Source: Candidatus Harpocratesius repetitus (GTDB lineage: Archaea > Asgardarchaeota > Lokiarchaeia > Sigyniarchaeales > Promethearchaeaceae). From it: a DNA stretch of 64,000 nt. Under the pieces are notes generated by a model that was not told the DNA's origin, did no database searches, and worked only from the letters and a program-made list of their open reading frames with translations. Made by a program: the position numbers and the translations under genes. The DNA is taken from positions 1,262,337-1,326,336 of the forward strand of contig JAIZWK010000001.1 of NCBI GenBank assembly GCA_021498095.1, read 5' to 3'. Positions 55,642 through 64,000 of this stretch are shown here, piece after piece. Every line of letters begins with the position of its first letter. Position 1 is the first letter of the stretch.

Positions 55642-56619
55642 TTAACTTCCTCCACCTAATTTGGCGATCAAATCTAAATTCCAACCAAGTGTTGGGCGAA
55701 GGAAAATGGTGGTATAAATAATTAATATTGCAACTATTAAATTTCCAATAAGTAAACGTGTGGTATTAGTATTTCCAATCTCTCTAAATGCTAGGGACAT
55801 TAAGACAGTGGACCACAAGACGGCGATAATTTGCAGAATATCTAAGAATGACCAAACAAATTTTCGATCCCATAAAGGTTGAATTGTCTGTGTTAATGTG
55901 GCTGTATTTGAGAAGTTTCCCAAATCAATTGTAGGTAATCCAATTAATAGGACTATTAATGAAAGTAAATTGACAATCACAAATGGTGTATAGGCATAAT
56001 TCATTAATTTTTTCTTACCCGTTTTACGTATACTTGAATATTTATATTTTTTCTGGAGAAGTTCTGGTGAGAGTTCATCTTTTTTCTGACGAGTTAATCG
56101 AGTCCGACCTGAGATAAAGTCTCTAAATTTCCCTTTTTTAACTTTCACGTTATATCGTATGGCAATTATTCCATCTAACTGAACGCTGAAATTGGCGGCA
56201 AGTTCAAAAAATAGAGAATAAAGCCAAAAAGTTAAACGCCAGTATATTAAACCAAAAATAAAAAGTACAATGAAAAATGCACTTCCCATCATTACTCTAT
56301 TTAATAATGGTTCGGATGAAGTTTTTATATGCATAAATATTGCTACTCCCCACAAACCAGTTAAAAGACCGTTGAAAAAGCGGATAAATCGAGGTCCCCA
56401 TGAATCTTTCTTTTTATTTATATCTCGAAAGGCATAGTTTGGTTTAATGATAGTTTTTACAAGGCGTTTGAAAACGGGATCAGGCTTAAACCAACGTTCT
56501 TGAGGGCGCGCAAATATTGGAATGCTCTCAATTTTTTCTACTTTCATTTGGTAACCGCAGTTATCGCAGATATATACATCTAAATCGGTCTCATTTCCAC
56601 AAGAGGGGCATCTGGCCAT
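55642..56619 (-). CDS. Zinc-ribbon/Yip1-domain membrane protein
   Basis: 325 residues. The N-terminal zinc ribbon has CPSC and CDNC (about residues 4-21). FKRLVKTIIKPNYAFRDI begins a Yip1-like domain, with five or so membrane helices (about 86-105, 112-135, 210-230, 255-280, 285-305) interrupted by a basic cytoplasmic loop. In eukaryotes Yip1 proteins bind Rab GTPases in the secretory pathway. Yip1 domains also occur in other archaea and bacteria, so this does not prove a trafficking role. Confidence 0.7.
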   Translation of the reverse strand: MARCPSCGNETDLDVYICDNCGYQMKVEKIESIPIFARPQERWFKPDPVFKRLVKTIIKPNYAFRDINKKKDSWGPRFIRFFNGLLTGLWGVAIFMHIKTSSEPLLNRVMMGSAFFIVLFIFGLIYWRLTFWLYSLFFELAANFSVQLDGIIAIRYNVKVKKGKFRDFISGRTRLTRQKKDELSPELLQKKYKYSSIRKTGKKKLMNYAYTPFVIVNLLSLIVLLIGLPTIDLGNFSNTATLTQTIQPLWDRKFVWSFLDILQIIAVLWSTVLMSLAFREIGNTNTTRLLIGNLIVAILIIYTTIFLRPTLGWNLDLIAKLGGGS

Positions 56620-56743
56620 AATTTTTCACATAAATCAGTTTTGATCCCACAGGGATAGAAACGAAAATAATTGTTCGTTTCAATTAATAATACAACTATT
56701 ATTTTTTTCCCCTAAAAAACTTACAGCTTTATTGAGAAAGAAA

Positions 56744-57814
56744 TTATGGATTAGCGATTAAAAAATTATGGGCTAACTGAGAAATTTTTGGGCGAGAATT
56801 CAAAATAGTTTCAATTATTTTCATATTAGTACGAAAATGTGAAGTTAATTCGGGAGTGGTAAATGAAAAATCTCTTTTAGCTAACATTAAAAAGGGTAAA
56901 ATTTGATCTGCTGCATGGGGATCTATTGTGTATGATGCATTTGAGACCTTTTGTATCTCTTGAGCGATTTTCTTTCCTAATTTTTCTGAAGAGATCCCTC
57001 TTTTCCCTAAAATTGTTCCAATTCCAATTCGAATTCCAGATGAATATTTAAGCCATCCATCTATTCCAACACCAATTGATAAAGTAGAATGATAAAGAGG
57101 TTCTAAATGCAGGATGTTATCATCATTTATAGATGAAGGAAGAAAATTTCGAATTGCATCACGTATTCGTTCAGCAACATTGGCTTTTCGTAGATTTTCA
57201 TGAACATGTATCATTACATAAATACCTTGAAGTTCTCCTCGAGATTGCCAATTTATACTTTTATAATCTTTTATATTACTTTTGGGTTTGATAATTACGG
57301 TGCTCTGTGCGCCTCCTTTTGGATAAAACCCTTGTTTTTTAACAATCAAATTGCATTCATATCCAAGCAAGCGAAAAATATGAAATACTACGTTTTCAAT
57401 ATAAGATGTTCCAGGAGCTCCAAGTCCATATGTCCCTCCTCCATGGATGCGAAAGATGTATTGAGAATGTGGCGCATTTGGAATTATCAATGCATTTTGA
57501 AGCGTCTGTGTTAATAATCCAACACTACCTGCTGTTCTAATGTAGATATTAAGTTCGGGATTTCGCTCACTACCTGGTTTGAAGTGTAATTCAGTGGTGC
57601 CAACTGAAATTGGGGAGGTTGTTCCCATTGTGAGTTCTTTCAATGAATTAATTCCAACCAAATGCTGCAATTTCAACCCCGGTTGTTTACGATTTGCTCT
57701 GATATTATTAATTACTAGCGGTTTTTGAAGACAGCATGCCAAACCGGCTGCAACTCGTAATATGGATCCACCACCTTCACCAATTGATCCATCCAATTCT
57801 ATCGTTTTAATCAT
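56744..57814 (-). CDS. rtcA: RNA 3'-terminal phosphate cyclase
   Basis: 356 residues. The start ELDGSIGEGGGSILRVA and RANRKQPGLKLQHLVGI are RtcA signatures. GTYGLGAPGTSY and KKQGFYPKGGA follow, and DPHAADQILPFLMLA includes the adenylated histidine of the C-terminal site (HxxDQ). It converts RNA 3'-phosphate to 2',3'-cyclic phosphate with ATP. The full length suggests an active enzyme. No RtcB is in the window. Confidence 0.95.
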   Translation of the reverse strand: MIKTIELDGSIGEGGGSILRVAAGLACCLQKPLVINNIRANRKQPGLKLQHLVGINSLKELTMGTTSPISVGTTELHFKPGSERNPELNIYIRTAGSVGLLTQTLQNALIIPNAPHSQYIFRIHGGGTYGLGAPGTSYIENVVFHIFRLLGYECNLIVKKQGFYPKGGAQSTVIIKPKSNIKDYKSINWQSRGELQGIYVMIHVHENLRKANVAERIRDAIRNFLPSSINDDNILHLEPLYHSTLSIGVGIDGWLKYSSGIRIGIGTILGKRGISSEKLGKKIAQEIQKVSNASYTIDPHAADQILPFLMLAKRDFSFTTPELTSHFRTNMKIIETILNSRPKISQLAHNFLIANP

Positions 57815-57967
57815 AAAAAATCTTCTACGAATTTTGTTAATAAAACATTTTTTTAAAAAGAATCATCTTAATAGGAACAATAACAATTTCACAGACAATT
57901 TTGATTTACAAGTTATATTATTATTTCTCGAAAAAATAAACTAATTTTAAAAATATCTTAAAAAAAT

Positions 57968-58462
57968 TTAGAAGTTTTCGATCTCTTCTAACAAAAATTC
58001 CAAAGTTCGTTTTACTGTTTGTTGTTTAATCTGTAATCGTGAACCATGAAATTGAGCTTCTTCAATTTTGTCGCAAGTTGGAGTTCCTAAACCAATATAC
58101 ATTAGACCTCGGGGTTTTCCATCCATTGTATAAGATCCTGCAACACCAGTAATAGCAATTCGAAGATCAGTGCTAATTTGCTTTTTAAGACCATCTAATA
58201 ATGCTTTTGTTGTCTCAGATGAAATTGCACCATAATCATTTATAATATCAAAATCTACTTGAAAAATTGAATTTTTTACATATGCAGAATAGGCAACTAC
58301 TCCCCCAACAAAAACTTTTGAACTGCCATCAACACTGGTTAAGATATGGCTTAAATATCCTCCAGTTGCAGATTCTGCTACTGCTAAAGTCATGTGTTTC
58401 GAAGTTAATTCAGAAATTACTATTTTTACCAATTCTACAAGCTCATCGGTAAGATCCAGCAT
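57968..58462 (-). CDS. pncC: CinA C-terminal domain protein (nicotinamide-nucleotide amidase-like)
   Basis: 164 residues, a stand-alone CinA C-terminal domain. The signatures are AVAESATGGYLSHILTSVDGSS with the catalytic Ser, VGGVVAYSAYVKNSIF, and ITGVAGSYTMDGKPRGLMYIGL. PncC deamidates NMN to nicotinate mononucleotide in NAD recycling. NadM is encoded about 5 kb away in the same window, which fits that pathway. Confidence 0.88.
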   Translation of the reverse strand: MLDLTDELVELVKIVISELTSKHMTLAVAESATGGYLSHILTSVDGSSKVFVGGVVAYSAYVKNSIFQVDFDIINDYGAISSETTKALLDGLKKQISTDLRIAITGVAGSYTMDGKPRGLMYIGLGTPTCDKIEEAQFHGSRLQIKQQTVKRTLEFLLEEIENF

Positions 58463-58664
58463 ATTAATTACATAACTGAATGTAAGAATTAAAGTTTTTT
58501 TTCATTTTTTTCAACAATTTTAATGTATAATAATTGCTATTATATTCCCTAAGCATTGCTAGGAATTTATTATAAAATATGATTGAATAAATGATTTTAC
58601 CAACAAACAATAGTCAAAATTCTAAAAAGAACTAATAAAAAAGAAATAAATCAAAAAATCAGAA

Positions 58665-59951
58665 TTATGGAAATATTCCACGTAATTTTGTTGCTTCTAC
58701 AACTTTTTGAATTGCTAATATATGTGCAGCTGTCCGCATATCACATATTTTATTCAATGAATGATATTTAGATAACACTTCATTGAATGCTTGAACCATA
58801 ACTCTTTCAAGTTTTCTATTTACTTCAGTTTCTGACCAAGAAAAACGCTCAAGTCCCTGGACCCATTCCAAATAACTAACTGTCACTCCTCCGGCATTAC
58901 AAAGTATGTCTGGAATTAGAAAAACTCCTTCACTAAATAATATCTTATCTGCTTCAGGAGTTGTTGGCCCATTTGCACCTTCAGCAATTATTTTTGCTGA
59001 AATATTGTGTGCATTGTCTTCTGTAATTTGATTTTCAATCGCACACGGTGCTAATATATCAACATTTAATTCTAATATATCTTTATTTGATATTGGACTT
59101 GAATTTGGGAAATCAACAACTTTTTTATTATTTTTTACATATTCGATTAATTTTGGGATATCTATACCAGAATCATTACGAATACCTCCCCACATATCTG
59201 AAATTGCGACAATTTTTGCTCCATTTTCATACATTATTCGAGCAAAATTTGAACCTACATTACCAAAGCCTTGAATTGCAACAGTGCAATTCTTTAAAGA
59301 CATTTTCTTATATTTGAGTGCCTCTAAGACAGAAAAATATACACCTCTTCCTGTTGCTTCAAGTCTTCCTCGAGAACCTCCTAATTGTATGGGTTTTCCA
59401 GTTACTACCTCTGGAATTGAATATCCCTTTATCATACTATATGTATCCATTATTTTTGCCATTGTGTCAGGATTTGTATTTACATCTGGTGCTGGAATGT
59501 CTCTTTCTGGACCAATCATATTTAGTATTGCATAGGTGAATCTTCGGGTAAGTCTACAAAGTTCCTTCTCACTCATTTTAGATGGATCACAACATACTCC
59601 TCCTTTGGCACCCCCAAATGGTAATCCTACGACAGCTGTTTTCCATGTCATCCACATTGATAGTGCCATAACTTCTTCAAGACTAACATATGGAGAGTAC
59701 CTTATGCCCCCTTTGCTTGGTCCTCTTGCATCATTATGATGAACTCGATATCCTGTAAATACTTTGATTGAACCATCGTCCATATTTACTGGAAAATTTA
59801 CAGTTAAAACTCTAGCTGGTTTTTTAAGAATCTCAAAGTAATCTTTTTCAAGATTCATAATTTTTGCTGCTTTTTTTAGCTGGGAAACAGCTACTTCGTA
59901 AGGTGAAATTAAATGTTGTTTTCTATGGTTGTTTGACATTATATTTTTCAT
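58665..59951 (-). CDS. gdhA: Glutamate dehydrogenase
   Basis: 428 residues, normal length. The substrate Lys is in GPSKGGIRYSP, MTWKTAVVGLPFGGAKGGV holds the catalytic Lys, and IPAPDVNT has the conserved Asp. The Rossmann motif is VAIQGFGNVGSNFA. A C-terminal NAGGVTVSYLEWVQ completes the family pattern. It interconverts glutamate and 2-oxoglutarate plus ammonia. It is last in a three-gene minus-strand operon that starts with a paralogue. Confidence 0.93.
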   Translation of the reverse strand: MKNIMSNNHRKQHLISPYEVAVSQLKKAAKIMNLEKDYFEILKKPARVLTVNFPVNMDDGSIKVFTGYRVHHNDARGPSKGGIRYSPYVSLEEVMALSMWMTWKTAVVGLPFGGAKGGVCCDPSKMSEKELCRLTRRFTYAILNMIGPERDIPAPDVNTNPDTMAKIMDTYSMIKGYSIPEVVTGKPIQLGGSRGRLEATGRGVYFSVLEALKYKKMSLKNCTVAIQGFGNVGSNFARIMYENGAKIVAISDMWGGIRNDSGIDIPKLIEYVKNNKKVVDFPNSSPISNKDILELNVDILAPCAIENQITEDNAHNISAKIIAEGANGPTTPEADKILFSEGVFLIPDILCNAGGVTVSYLEWVQGLERFSWSETEVNRKLERVMVQAFNEVLSKYHSLNKICDMRTAAHILAIQKVVEATKLRGIFP

Positions 59952-59962
59952 CCATTTTGTTT

Positions 59963-60763
59963 TTAGAAAAAAGATTTGATCAAATCCAGAATAACACTTA
60001 AATCTGAATTTAACTCATTAATAGAGAGATAATTATATTCATACTTCCATCCATTTTCGAAACAGAATCCTTTTTTTCCATATTTTAAGAAATTAGTCAA
60101 AAATGAAGGAATTATATGAAGTGAATATGATTGATTCGTCCATTTGGGCAAGTAAGCTTGAACATTTGTCATTATTTTGGAAACTTGATATAGATTACTT
60201 GAATTAAATGAGTTAATATACCATTCTGGTGAAATACAATCTTCTAAAGGACCTTCAAAATATTCAAGATCAATAATTCTTGCGATCTTGTTTTCCCAAA
60301 TTAATAGAACCCTTACAAATTGAGCTTCACGTTCATTAGAGTAGTCACCTATTACTTTAAGTGCTAGAGCGAAACATGGGATATCACTTGGAATTTGAGT
60401 TGAGTTCCAATTTTTTATTAAAGATTTATACAGATTAATTAATTCTGAGGAATTTTTTTTTATATAGAATCTAGGTAATCTAATTAACCGTTGGTTAATC
60501 CATTGATTTTTCACATAGTTGTTTTTTTCAGGTGAAGAATTAAGTGTGGGAGAATGATTATTAGAACGACTTGAAAGATCAATTCTTGTTTGATTTTTTG
60601 GTAATTCAATATATATTTTCTGATATGAATGGATAGGAAATTCTCCATTTTCTGCCCCAATAAGCATAATTTCTACGGACTTTTCTAAATAATTGAAATC
60701 TACAATATTTCTTAATGTACCCCAAATTAAGGCAAGATGATGTGCAGAGATTTGTTCGGCCAT
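59963..60763 (-). CDS. Unknown protein between two amino-acid dehydrogenases
   Basis: 266 residues with no recognised motif. It mixes beta and helix, with an Asn/Ser-rich loop at about 65-85 and a Trp-rich, neutral composition. The ATG has GGAG 9 nt upstream. The gene sits 25 bp after the first dehydrogenase gene and 11 bp before GDH, so it is surely in the same operon and may regulate or modify the enzymes. No transmembrane segment is visible. Confidence 0.6.
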   Translation of the reverse strand: MAEQISAHHLALIWGTLRNIVDFNYLEKSVEIMLIGAENGEFPIHSYQKIYIELPKNQTRIDLSSRSNNHSPTLNSSPEKNNYVKNQWINQRLIRLPRFYIKKNSSELINLYKSLIKNWNSTQIPSDIPCFALALKVIGDYSNEREAQFVRVLLIWENKIARIIDLEYFEGPLEDCISPEWYINSFNSSNLYQVSKIMTNVQAYLPKWTNQSYSLHIIPSFLTNFLKYGKKGFCFENGWKYEYNYLSINELNSDLSVILDLIKSFF

Positions 60764-60788
60764 TTATTTTTCTCCAATTTTTTAAAAA

Positions 60789-61982
60789 CTAATTTAGTGT
60801 GTTTAAAATTCTTTCTTGGGCGATATTTTGAGCAATATCTCTTGGAATTAGATCATATTCTAAAGAACGTTTCAAGATCATATTAGAATTTTTTCGAATT
60901 GTTCGTTCAATTAAAGAAATAGTTTCAAATGGATCCAGCTTTTTATATTCTGCAAAAGAGCTAATTACACTTCCCGCATTTACTAAAATATCTGGTAAAA
61001 CCATTGTTTCTTGTTCAAAAAGTCTTTTTTCTGCTTTGGAAGTGATTGCATTATTTGCACATTCAAGGATTAACTTAGTTTCAAGTTGAAACCAATTTTT
61101 TTCATTTATTGCATAAGCATTAGCACACGGAATAAATATATCACATTTAATTTTGTAAATATCTTCTCTTTCAAGCATTTTACCATATTTATAATTCATT
61201 AAAGACGATTCTTTTGATTGTGCATTTGCATATTGTCGGATCTTCTTAATATCAATTCCATTGGGATTATATATTGTTCCCCATAGATCATTAATCGCAA
61301 TGATCTTTGCACCTCTCTTTTGAAGAAATTTACTAATTGTAAAACCTATTTTTCCAAATCCTTGTATAACCACTGTAGTTTCTGATAGATCTTTTGGTAA
61401 ATGATAATTTTCATGGAGAATTCTTAAAGCTGATTCTAAAGCAGTACCCATTCCAAAGCCTACAGCTGCATATTTATTTGGAAATCCTCCATTTATTTTC
61501 GGTTTTCCTGTTGCTCCTTGTAAATCACCAATGCTATCTACAAAAGCCTTCATTTCAGATTCTCCTACATTTAAATCTGGGCTAGCAATATAGCTATTTG
61601 GGACAAAAGGAGCGATTTTTTTTGCAAATATTTTGATTTGTTTTAATTTATTAATTTGGTAAGGATCTGCTCGAATTGCTGCTTTTGCTCCACCAAAAGG
61701 TACTTCTGCTAAGGCACATTTCCAAGTCATTGCTCTCGCAAGCTTAAATACTTCGAATGGAGTAATCGTTGGGGATATAACTAGTCCTCCGATTCCTGGG
61801 CCTTGTATCGTATTATCAATTACCAAAATACCTTGCAATTGAGTTTCAGGATCATAGACATGGAGGACTTCTTCTGGGCCCCATTTATCTGAAAAGGCAG
61901 ATATATTGACTTTTTCTAAAATATCTAAAAGTGTTTTTGAATTAATCATCAGATTATTTGTTTGACTAATAGATCGTGTCAT
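60789..61982 (-). CDS. Divergent Glu/Leu/Val-type dehydrogenase paralogue
   Basis: 397 residues. The dehydrogenase core is present: MTWKCALAEVPFGGAKAAI (catalytic Lys retained), IASPDLNVGES, and the Rossmann motif VVIQGFGKIGFTIS. The GDH substrate Lys motif SKGG is replaced by GPGIGG, and GGAKAAI resembles the GGGKAVI of leucine dehydrogenase. This suggests a substrate other than glutamate, probably a branched or hydrophobic amino acid. It is first in the operon with GDH. Confidence 0.82.
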   Translation of the reverse strand: MTRSISQTNNLMINSKTLLDILEKVNISAFSDKWGPEEVLHVYDPETQLQGILVIDNTIQGPGIGGLVISPTITPFEVFKLARAMTWKCALAEVPFGGAKAAIRADPYQINKLKQIKIFAKKIAPFVPNSYIASPDLNVGESEMKAFVDSIGDLQGATGKPKINGGFPNKYAAVGFGMGTALESALRILHENYHLPKDLSETTVVIQGFGKIGFTISKFLQKRGAKIIAINDLWGTIYNPNGIDIKKIRQYANAQSKESSLMNYKYGKMLEREDIYKIKCDIFIPCANAYAINEKNWFQLETKLILECANNAITSKAEKRLFEQETMVLPDILVNAGSVISSFAEYKKLDPFETISLIERTIRKNSNMILKRSLEYDLIPRDIAQNIAQERILNTLN

Positions 61983-62090
61983 CTAAGTATAATCATTGAT
62001 TCAGATCATATAAACAATGTGCATAATTTCAATCAAAAAATATCAAATGCATCAATTTTTGGATGATATTATATGACATGAAATATTAAT

Positions 62091-62131
62091 TATGATAATT
62101 ATATATATAAGAATATATCCACATTATCATA
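62091..62131. promoter_or_regulatory. Inverted repeat between divergent dehydrogenase operon and regulator
   Basis: TATGATAAT (62091-62099) and ATTATCATA (62123-62131) are perfect 9-bp arms 23 bp apart in a very AT-rich divergent promoter region. The right arm ends 23 bp before the GTG of the regulator gene. It may be a binding site for that regulator. Confidence 0.35.
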
Positions 62132-62154
62132 TATATCAATTAATTTTTAATTAA

Positions 62155-63243
62155 GTGTCACAAAAAATGCATAATTATTTAGACCATTCCTTAGATGTTA
62201 ATTTGCTAAAGAATATTTGTACCGGAGTTGGGGTTGAAATAAATATAAGTTTTCTTGCAGAGAAGTTTCATAAGCATAGAAATACCATAAAATCAAAAAT
62301 TGACAATTTAATCAGAAATAAGGTTATTGAAAGACCATTATTCCCATTTAATGCTCTTCTTAAAGAATTTTCTCTTTTAGTTATCGAAAAAATTGATTTG
62401 CCTCGAGATCCTAAAACCAACAAATGGATTGAAGAAGATCCTCAGATTTGGGCTGCATATTTCGTAAAAGAAGAAGAATACAATACTTTATTAATTGAAC
62501 TTCATCGTGATTTTTACAACTATCAAATCTGGAAAGAAAAGATTTTTGAAGATGAATTGATCACTCTTGATAATGAACAAGTACATTACTATTATCCTAT
62601 TTTTTCAAGTACAAATAGTATTCTTAAAAATAAACCTGAAGAGTCTCTAAAGATAATAAAAAGGAATTTTTGTAATGATGTAAATCTCCGTCTTGGAGAT
62701 CAAAAAATTGATTCTTTAACTCTTGATATTTTAAAATTACTTTTGAATGGAAAAGGTATACGCACAAACGAAAACCACTTATCTAAGGTTCTAAATGTCC
62801 ATAGAAAAACAATTCAAAGAAGAATCGAATTATATTTAAAAGATAATATTATTGGAAATCCACGATGCATCTTTCCAAGAATATGGTCTCCTCTTAGTTA
62901 TTTTACTGTTCTTGCGTTATTGCAAATCAAACGATGTAAACAAAGAACCAGAGTAATTCAAAGCCTTATCAGAGATCCACACGTTACATTTATAACTAAA
63001 ATAAATACAAGAAATTATGATTTTGCTATGTTAAGCAATTTTCACACTATTGCTTCTCATCTTGAATGGTTTGAATCATTTAACATTCGATTTCAAAATT
63101 GTATTGGAGCAATAAAGAATACATATATATCCCCTTCTATGGCATTTTCTATTGATTATAACTATGTAACTCGTCTGTTTCTAGAAAAGCAACTTCAGAA
63201 AATTAAAGGGAAAGAACTTATTGAATCTATGAACTTTCCGTAA
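62155..63243 (+). CDS. Lrp-like regulator with two winged helices
   Basis: 362 residues from GTG (an ATG follows four codons in). Two copies of a winged helix are clear: FLAEKFHKHRNTIKSKIDNL and HLSKVLNVHRKTIQRRIELY. Each is followed by an alpha/beta half similar in order (FPFNALLKEFSLLVIEKID; FPRIWSPLSYFTVLALLQI), as in duplicated Lrp/AsnC-type proteins. It is divergent from the dehydrogenase operon, so it is a likely regulator of it, perhaps in response to amino acids. Confidence 0.75.
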   Translation: MSQKMHNYLDHSLDVNLLKNICTGVGVEINISFLAEKFHKHRNTIKSKIDNLIRNKVIERPLFPFNALLKEFSLLVIEKIDLPRDPKTNKWIEEDPQIWAAYFVKEEEYNTLLIELHRDFYNYQIWKEKIFEDELITLDNEQVHYYYPIFSSTNSILKNKPEESLKIIKRNFCNDVNLRLGDQKIDSLTLDILKLLLNGKGIRTNENHLSKVLNVHRKTIQRRIELYLKDNIIGNPRCIFPRIWSPLSYFTVLALLQIKRCKQRTRVIQSLIRDPHVTFITKINTRNYDFAMLSNFHTIASHLEWFESFNIRFQNCIGAIKNTYISPSMAFSIDYNYVTRLFLEKQLQKIKGKELIESMNFP

Positions 63244-63283
63244 GATGAAAGCGAATAAATGTTAAAAATCTGATGTTAAGTGT

Positions 63284-63967
63284 CTATTTCCTCATAAAAG
63301 AAAATCTTTTTGAAAAAATCTTAATGTTTGATTTAATATAGTTTTCTACTGCTGTAGGAACAAGATTGGAAATTTGTTCTCCATTTTTAATACAATTTCG
63401 AATGAATGTTCCATTAAATTGTTCAAATTCATATTTCTGAAGCGGTGCAACTGCTTTTCCATGCTTTTGGAATAATTGGCGCGTCCAAGCACTGTTTGAA
63501 AAGAAAATATCAAAATTGCCCACAATATCAAAAACTGTCTGCACCCATAAATCAGCGTTATGTTTGTCAGGAATTGGAAAAACTTGAATATTTTGAGATG
63601 GAATATCTGCTTCTTCCAATGCTGCTTGAATCATTTGCAAGCGCTCATGATATGTAAATGGGTTTTGTGGGGTGGAGTGATATTGAGAAGATCCTATTCC
63701 AATTTTTAAGATTTTTACTTGAGTCAAAGCATTTTTGATAACCTGTAAATGTCCTAAATGGAATGGTTGAAAACGACCGACAAATAAACCTATTTTATTG
63801 GTTGTATTTAATAATTTTATTGATTGATCTCTTCTATCTTTAGTTAATTGTTGATTTTTTTCTTTTTTTAGATCTATCTGTATTTTTTTTTTCTGAAATT
63901 GATTTTGTGCTTCAGATTCTCTTTGATATTCGCGCTGCAATGAATAAAAAATATTTTCATGTATCAT
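63284..63967 (-). CDS. nadM: Nicotinamide-nucleotide adenylyltransferase
   Basis: 227 residues. The nucleotidyltransferase motif GLFVGRFQPFHLGHLQVI with the HxGH signature is at about residue 62. GIGSSQYHSTPQNPFTYHERLQMI and TFIRNCIKNG complete the archaeal NadM pattern. A Lys/Gln-rich extension of about 55 residues precedes the domain; no other start codon lies between it and the core, so it is probably real. It makes NAD+ from NMN and ATP. Confidence 0.9.
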   Translation of the reverse strand: MIHENIFYSLQREYQRESEAQNQFQKKKIQIDLKKEKNQQLTKDRRDQSIKLLNTTNKIGLFVGRFQPFHLGHLQVIKNALTQVKILKIGIGSSQYHSTPQNPFTYHERLQMIQAALEEADIPSQNIQVFPIPDKHNADLWVQTVFDIVGNFDIFFSNSAWTRQLFQKHGKAVAPLQKYEFEQFNGTFIRNCIKNGEQISNLVPTAVENYIKSNIKIFSKRFSFMRK

Positions 63968-64000
63968 TTTCTGCCAATAGTATCTACAAATAGAATCAAT

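Noticed and set aside
1..64000. CRISPR arrays, rRNA genes and prophage structural genes
   Set aside because: No regularly spaced repeats with unique spacers, no rRNA sequence and no phage structural proteins were seen.

Overview
The window is AT-rich archaeal DNA, about 30% G+C by eye, densely coded on both strands. Archaeal markers are Alba, an LSm protein, TFB, ribosomal proteins L14e and L34e, a GPN-loop GTPase, RNA 3'-phosphate cyclase, NadM and archaeal cytidylate kinase. Eukaryotic-signature genes point to an Asgard archaeon (Promethearchaeota): a Ras/Arf-like small GTPase divergent from a longin-domain protein, a Vps28-like ESCRT-I subunit, and a zinc-ribbon/Yip1 membrane protein. No 16S rRNA is present, so I cannot name the lineage.

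Layout. 0-5.8 kb: an RHH regulator, an acetyltransferase, an AIM24-family protein, and a small membrane protein followed by a solitary DNA methyltransferase. 5.8-12.7 kb: a coherent module with a minus-strand run of NifX-like, MinD/ferredoxin, MinD/ferredoxin, NifX-like and DUF134 genes, then a PIG-L deacetylase, a Gly/Arg-rich DUF5320 gene, an Lrp-type regulator and a second DUF134 gene. The first NifX-like gene and the DUF5320 gene share an almost identical 20-bp palindrome in their promoters. 12.7-21 kb: M24 and M1 peptidases, a WD40-like protein, small unknowns and an ATP-cone protein. 21-31.4 kb: a MacB-like ABC exporter pair, a LOG-family protein, an NfeD-like/SPFH pair, an MFS transporter and a glycerophosphodiesterase. 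31.5-40 kb: HTH regulators, the longin/GTPase pair, a B12-type radical SAM protein and an HTH-CBS regulator. 40-52.5 kb: a Type III Mod-like methyltransferase, Alba, GPN GTPase, a homocitrate/isopropylmalate synthase-like enzyme, an unusual TFB, LSm and several regulators. 52.6-55 kb: tRNA-Ser(GGA), L14e, Cmk, L34e and the Vps28-like gene. 55.6-64 kb: Yip1, RtcA, PncC, an operon with two amino-acid dehydrogenases divergent from a regulator, and NadM.

Mobile DNA. A roughly 320-bp MITE-like repeat occurs twice (21.2 and 39.7 kb) with matching terminal inverted repeats; one copy provides the stop codon of an ABC transporter gene. A second element family occurs at 55.1-55.6 kb (548 bp, terminal inverted repeats, 9-bp target duplication, dead transposase tail) and as a truncated copy at 15.0-15.4 kb.

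The best candidate for an undescribed system is the NifX/MinD-ferredoxin/DUF134/DUF5320 module with its shared operator. The Vps28-like gene, the longin/GTPase pair and the TFB with a duplicated N-terminal domain are the most interesting single loci.
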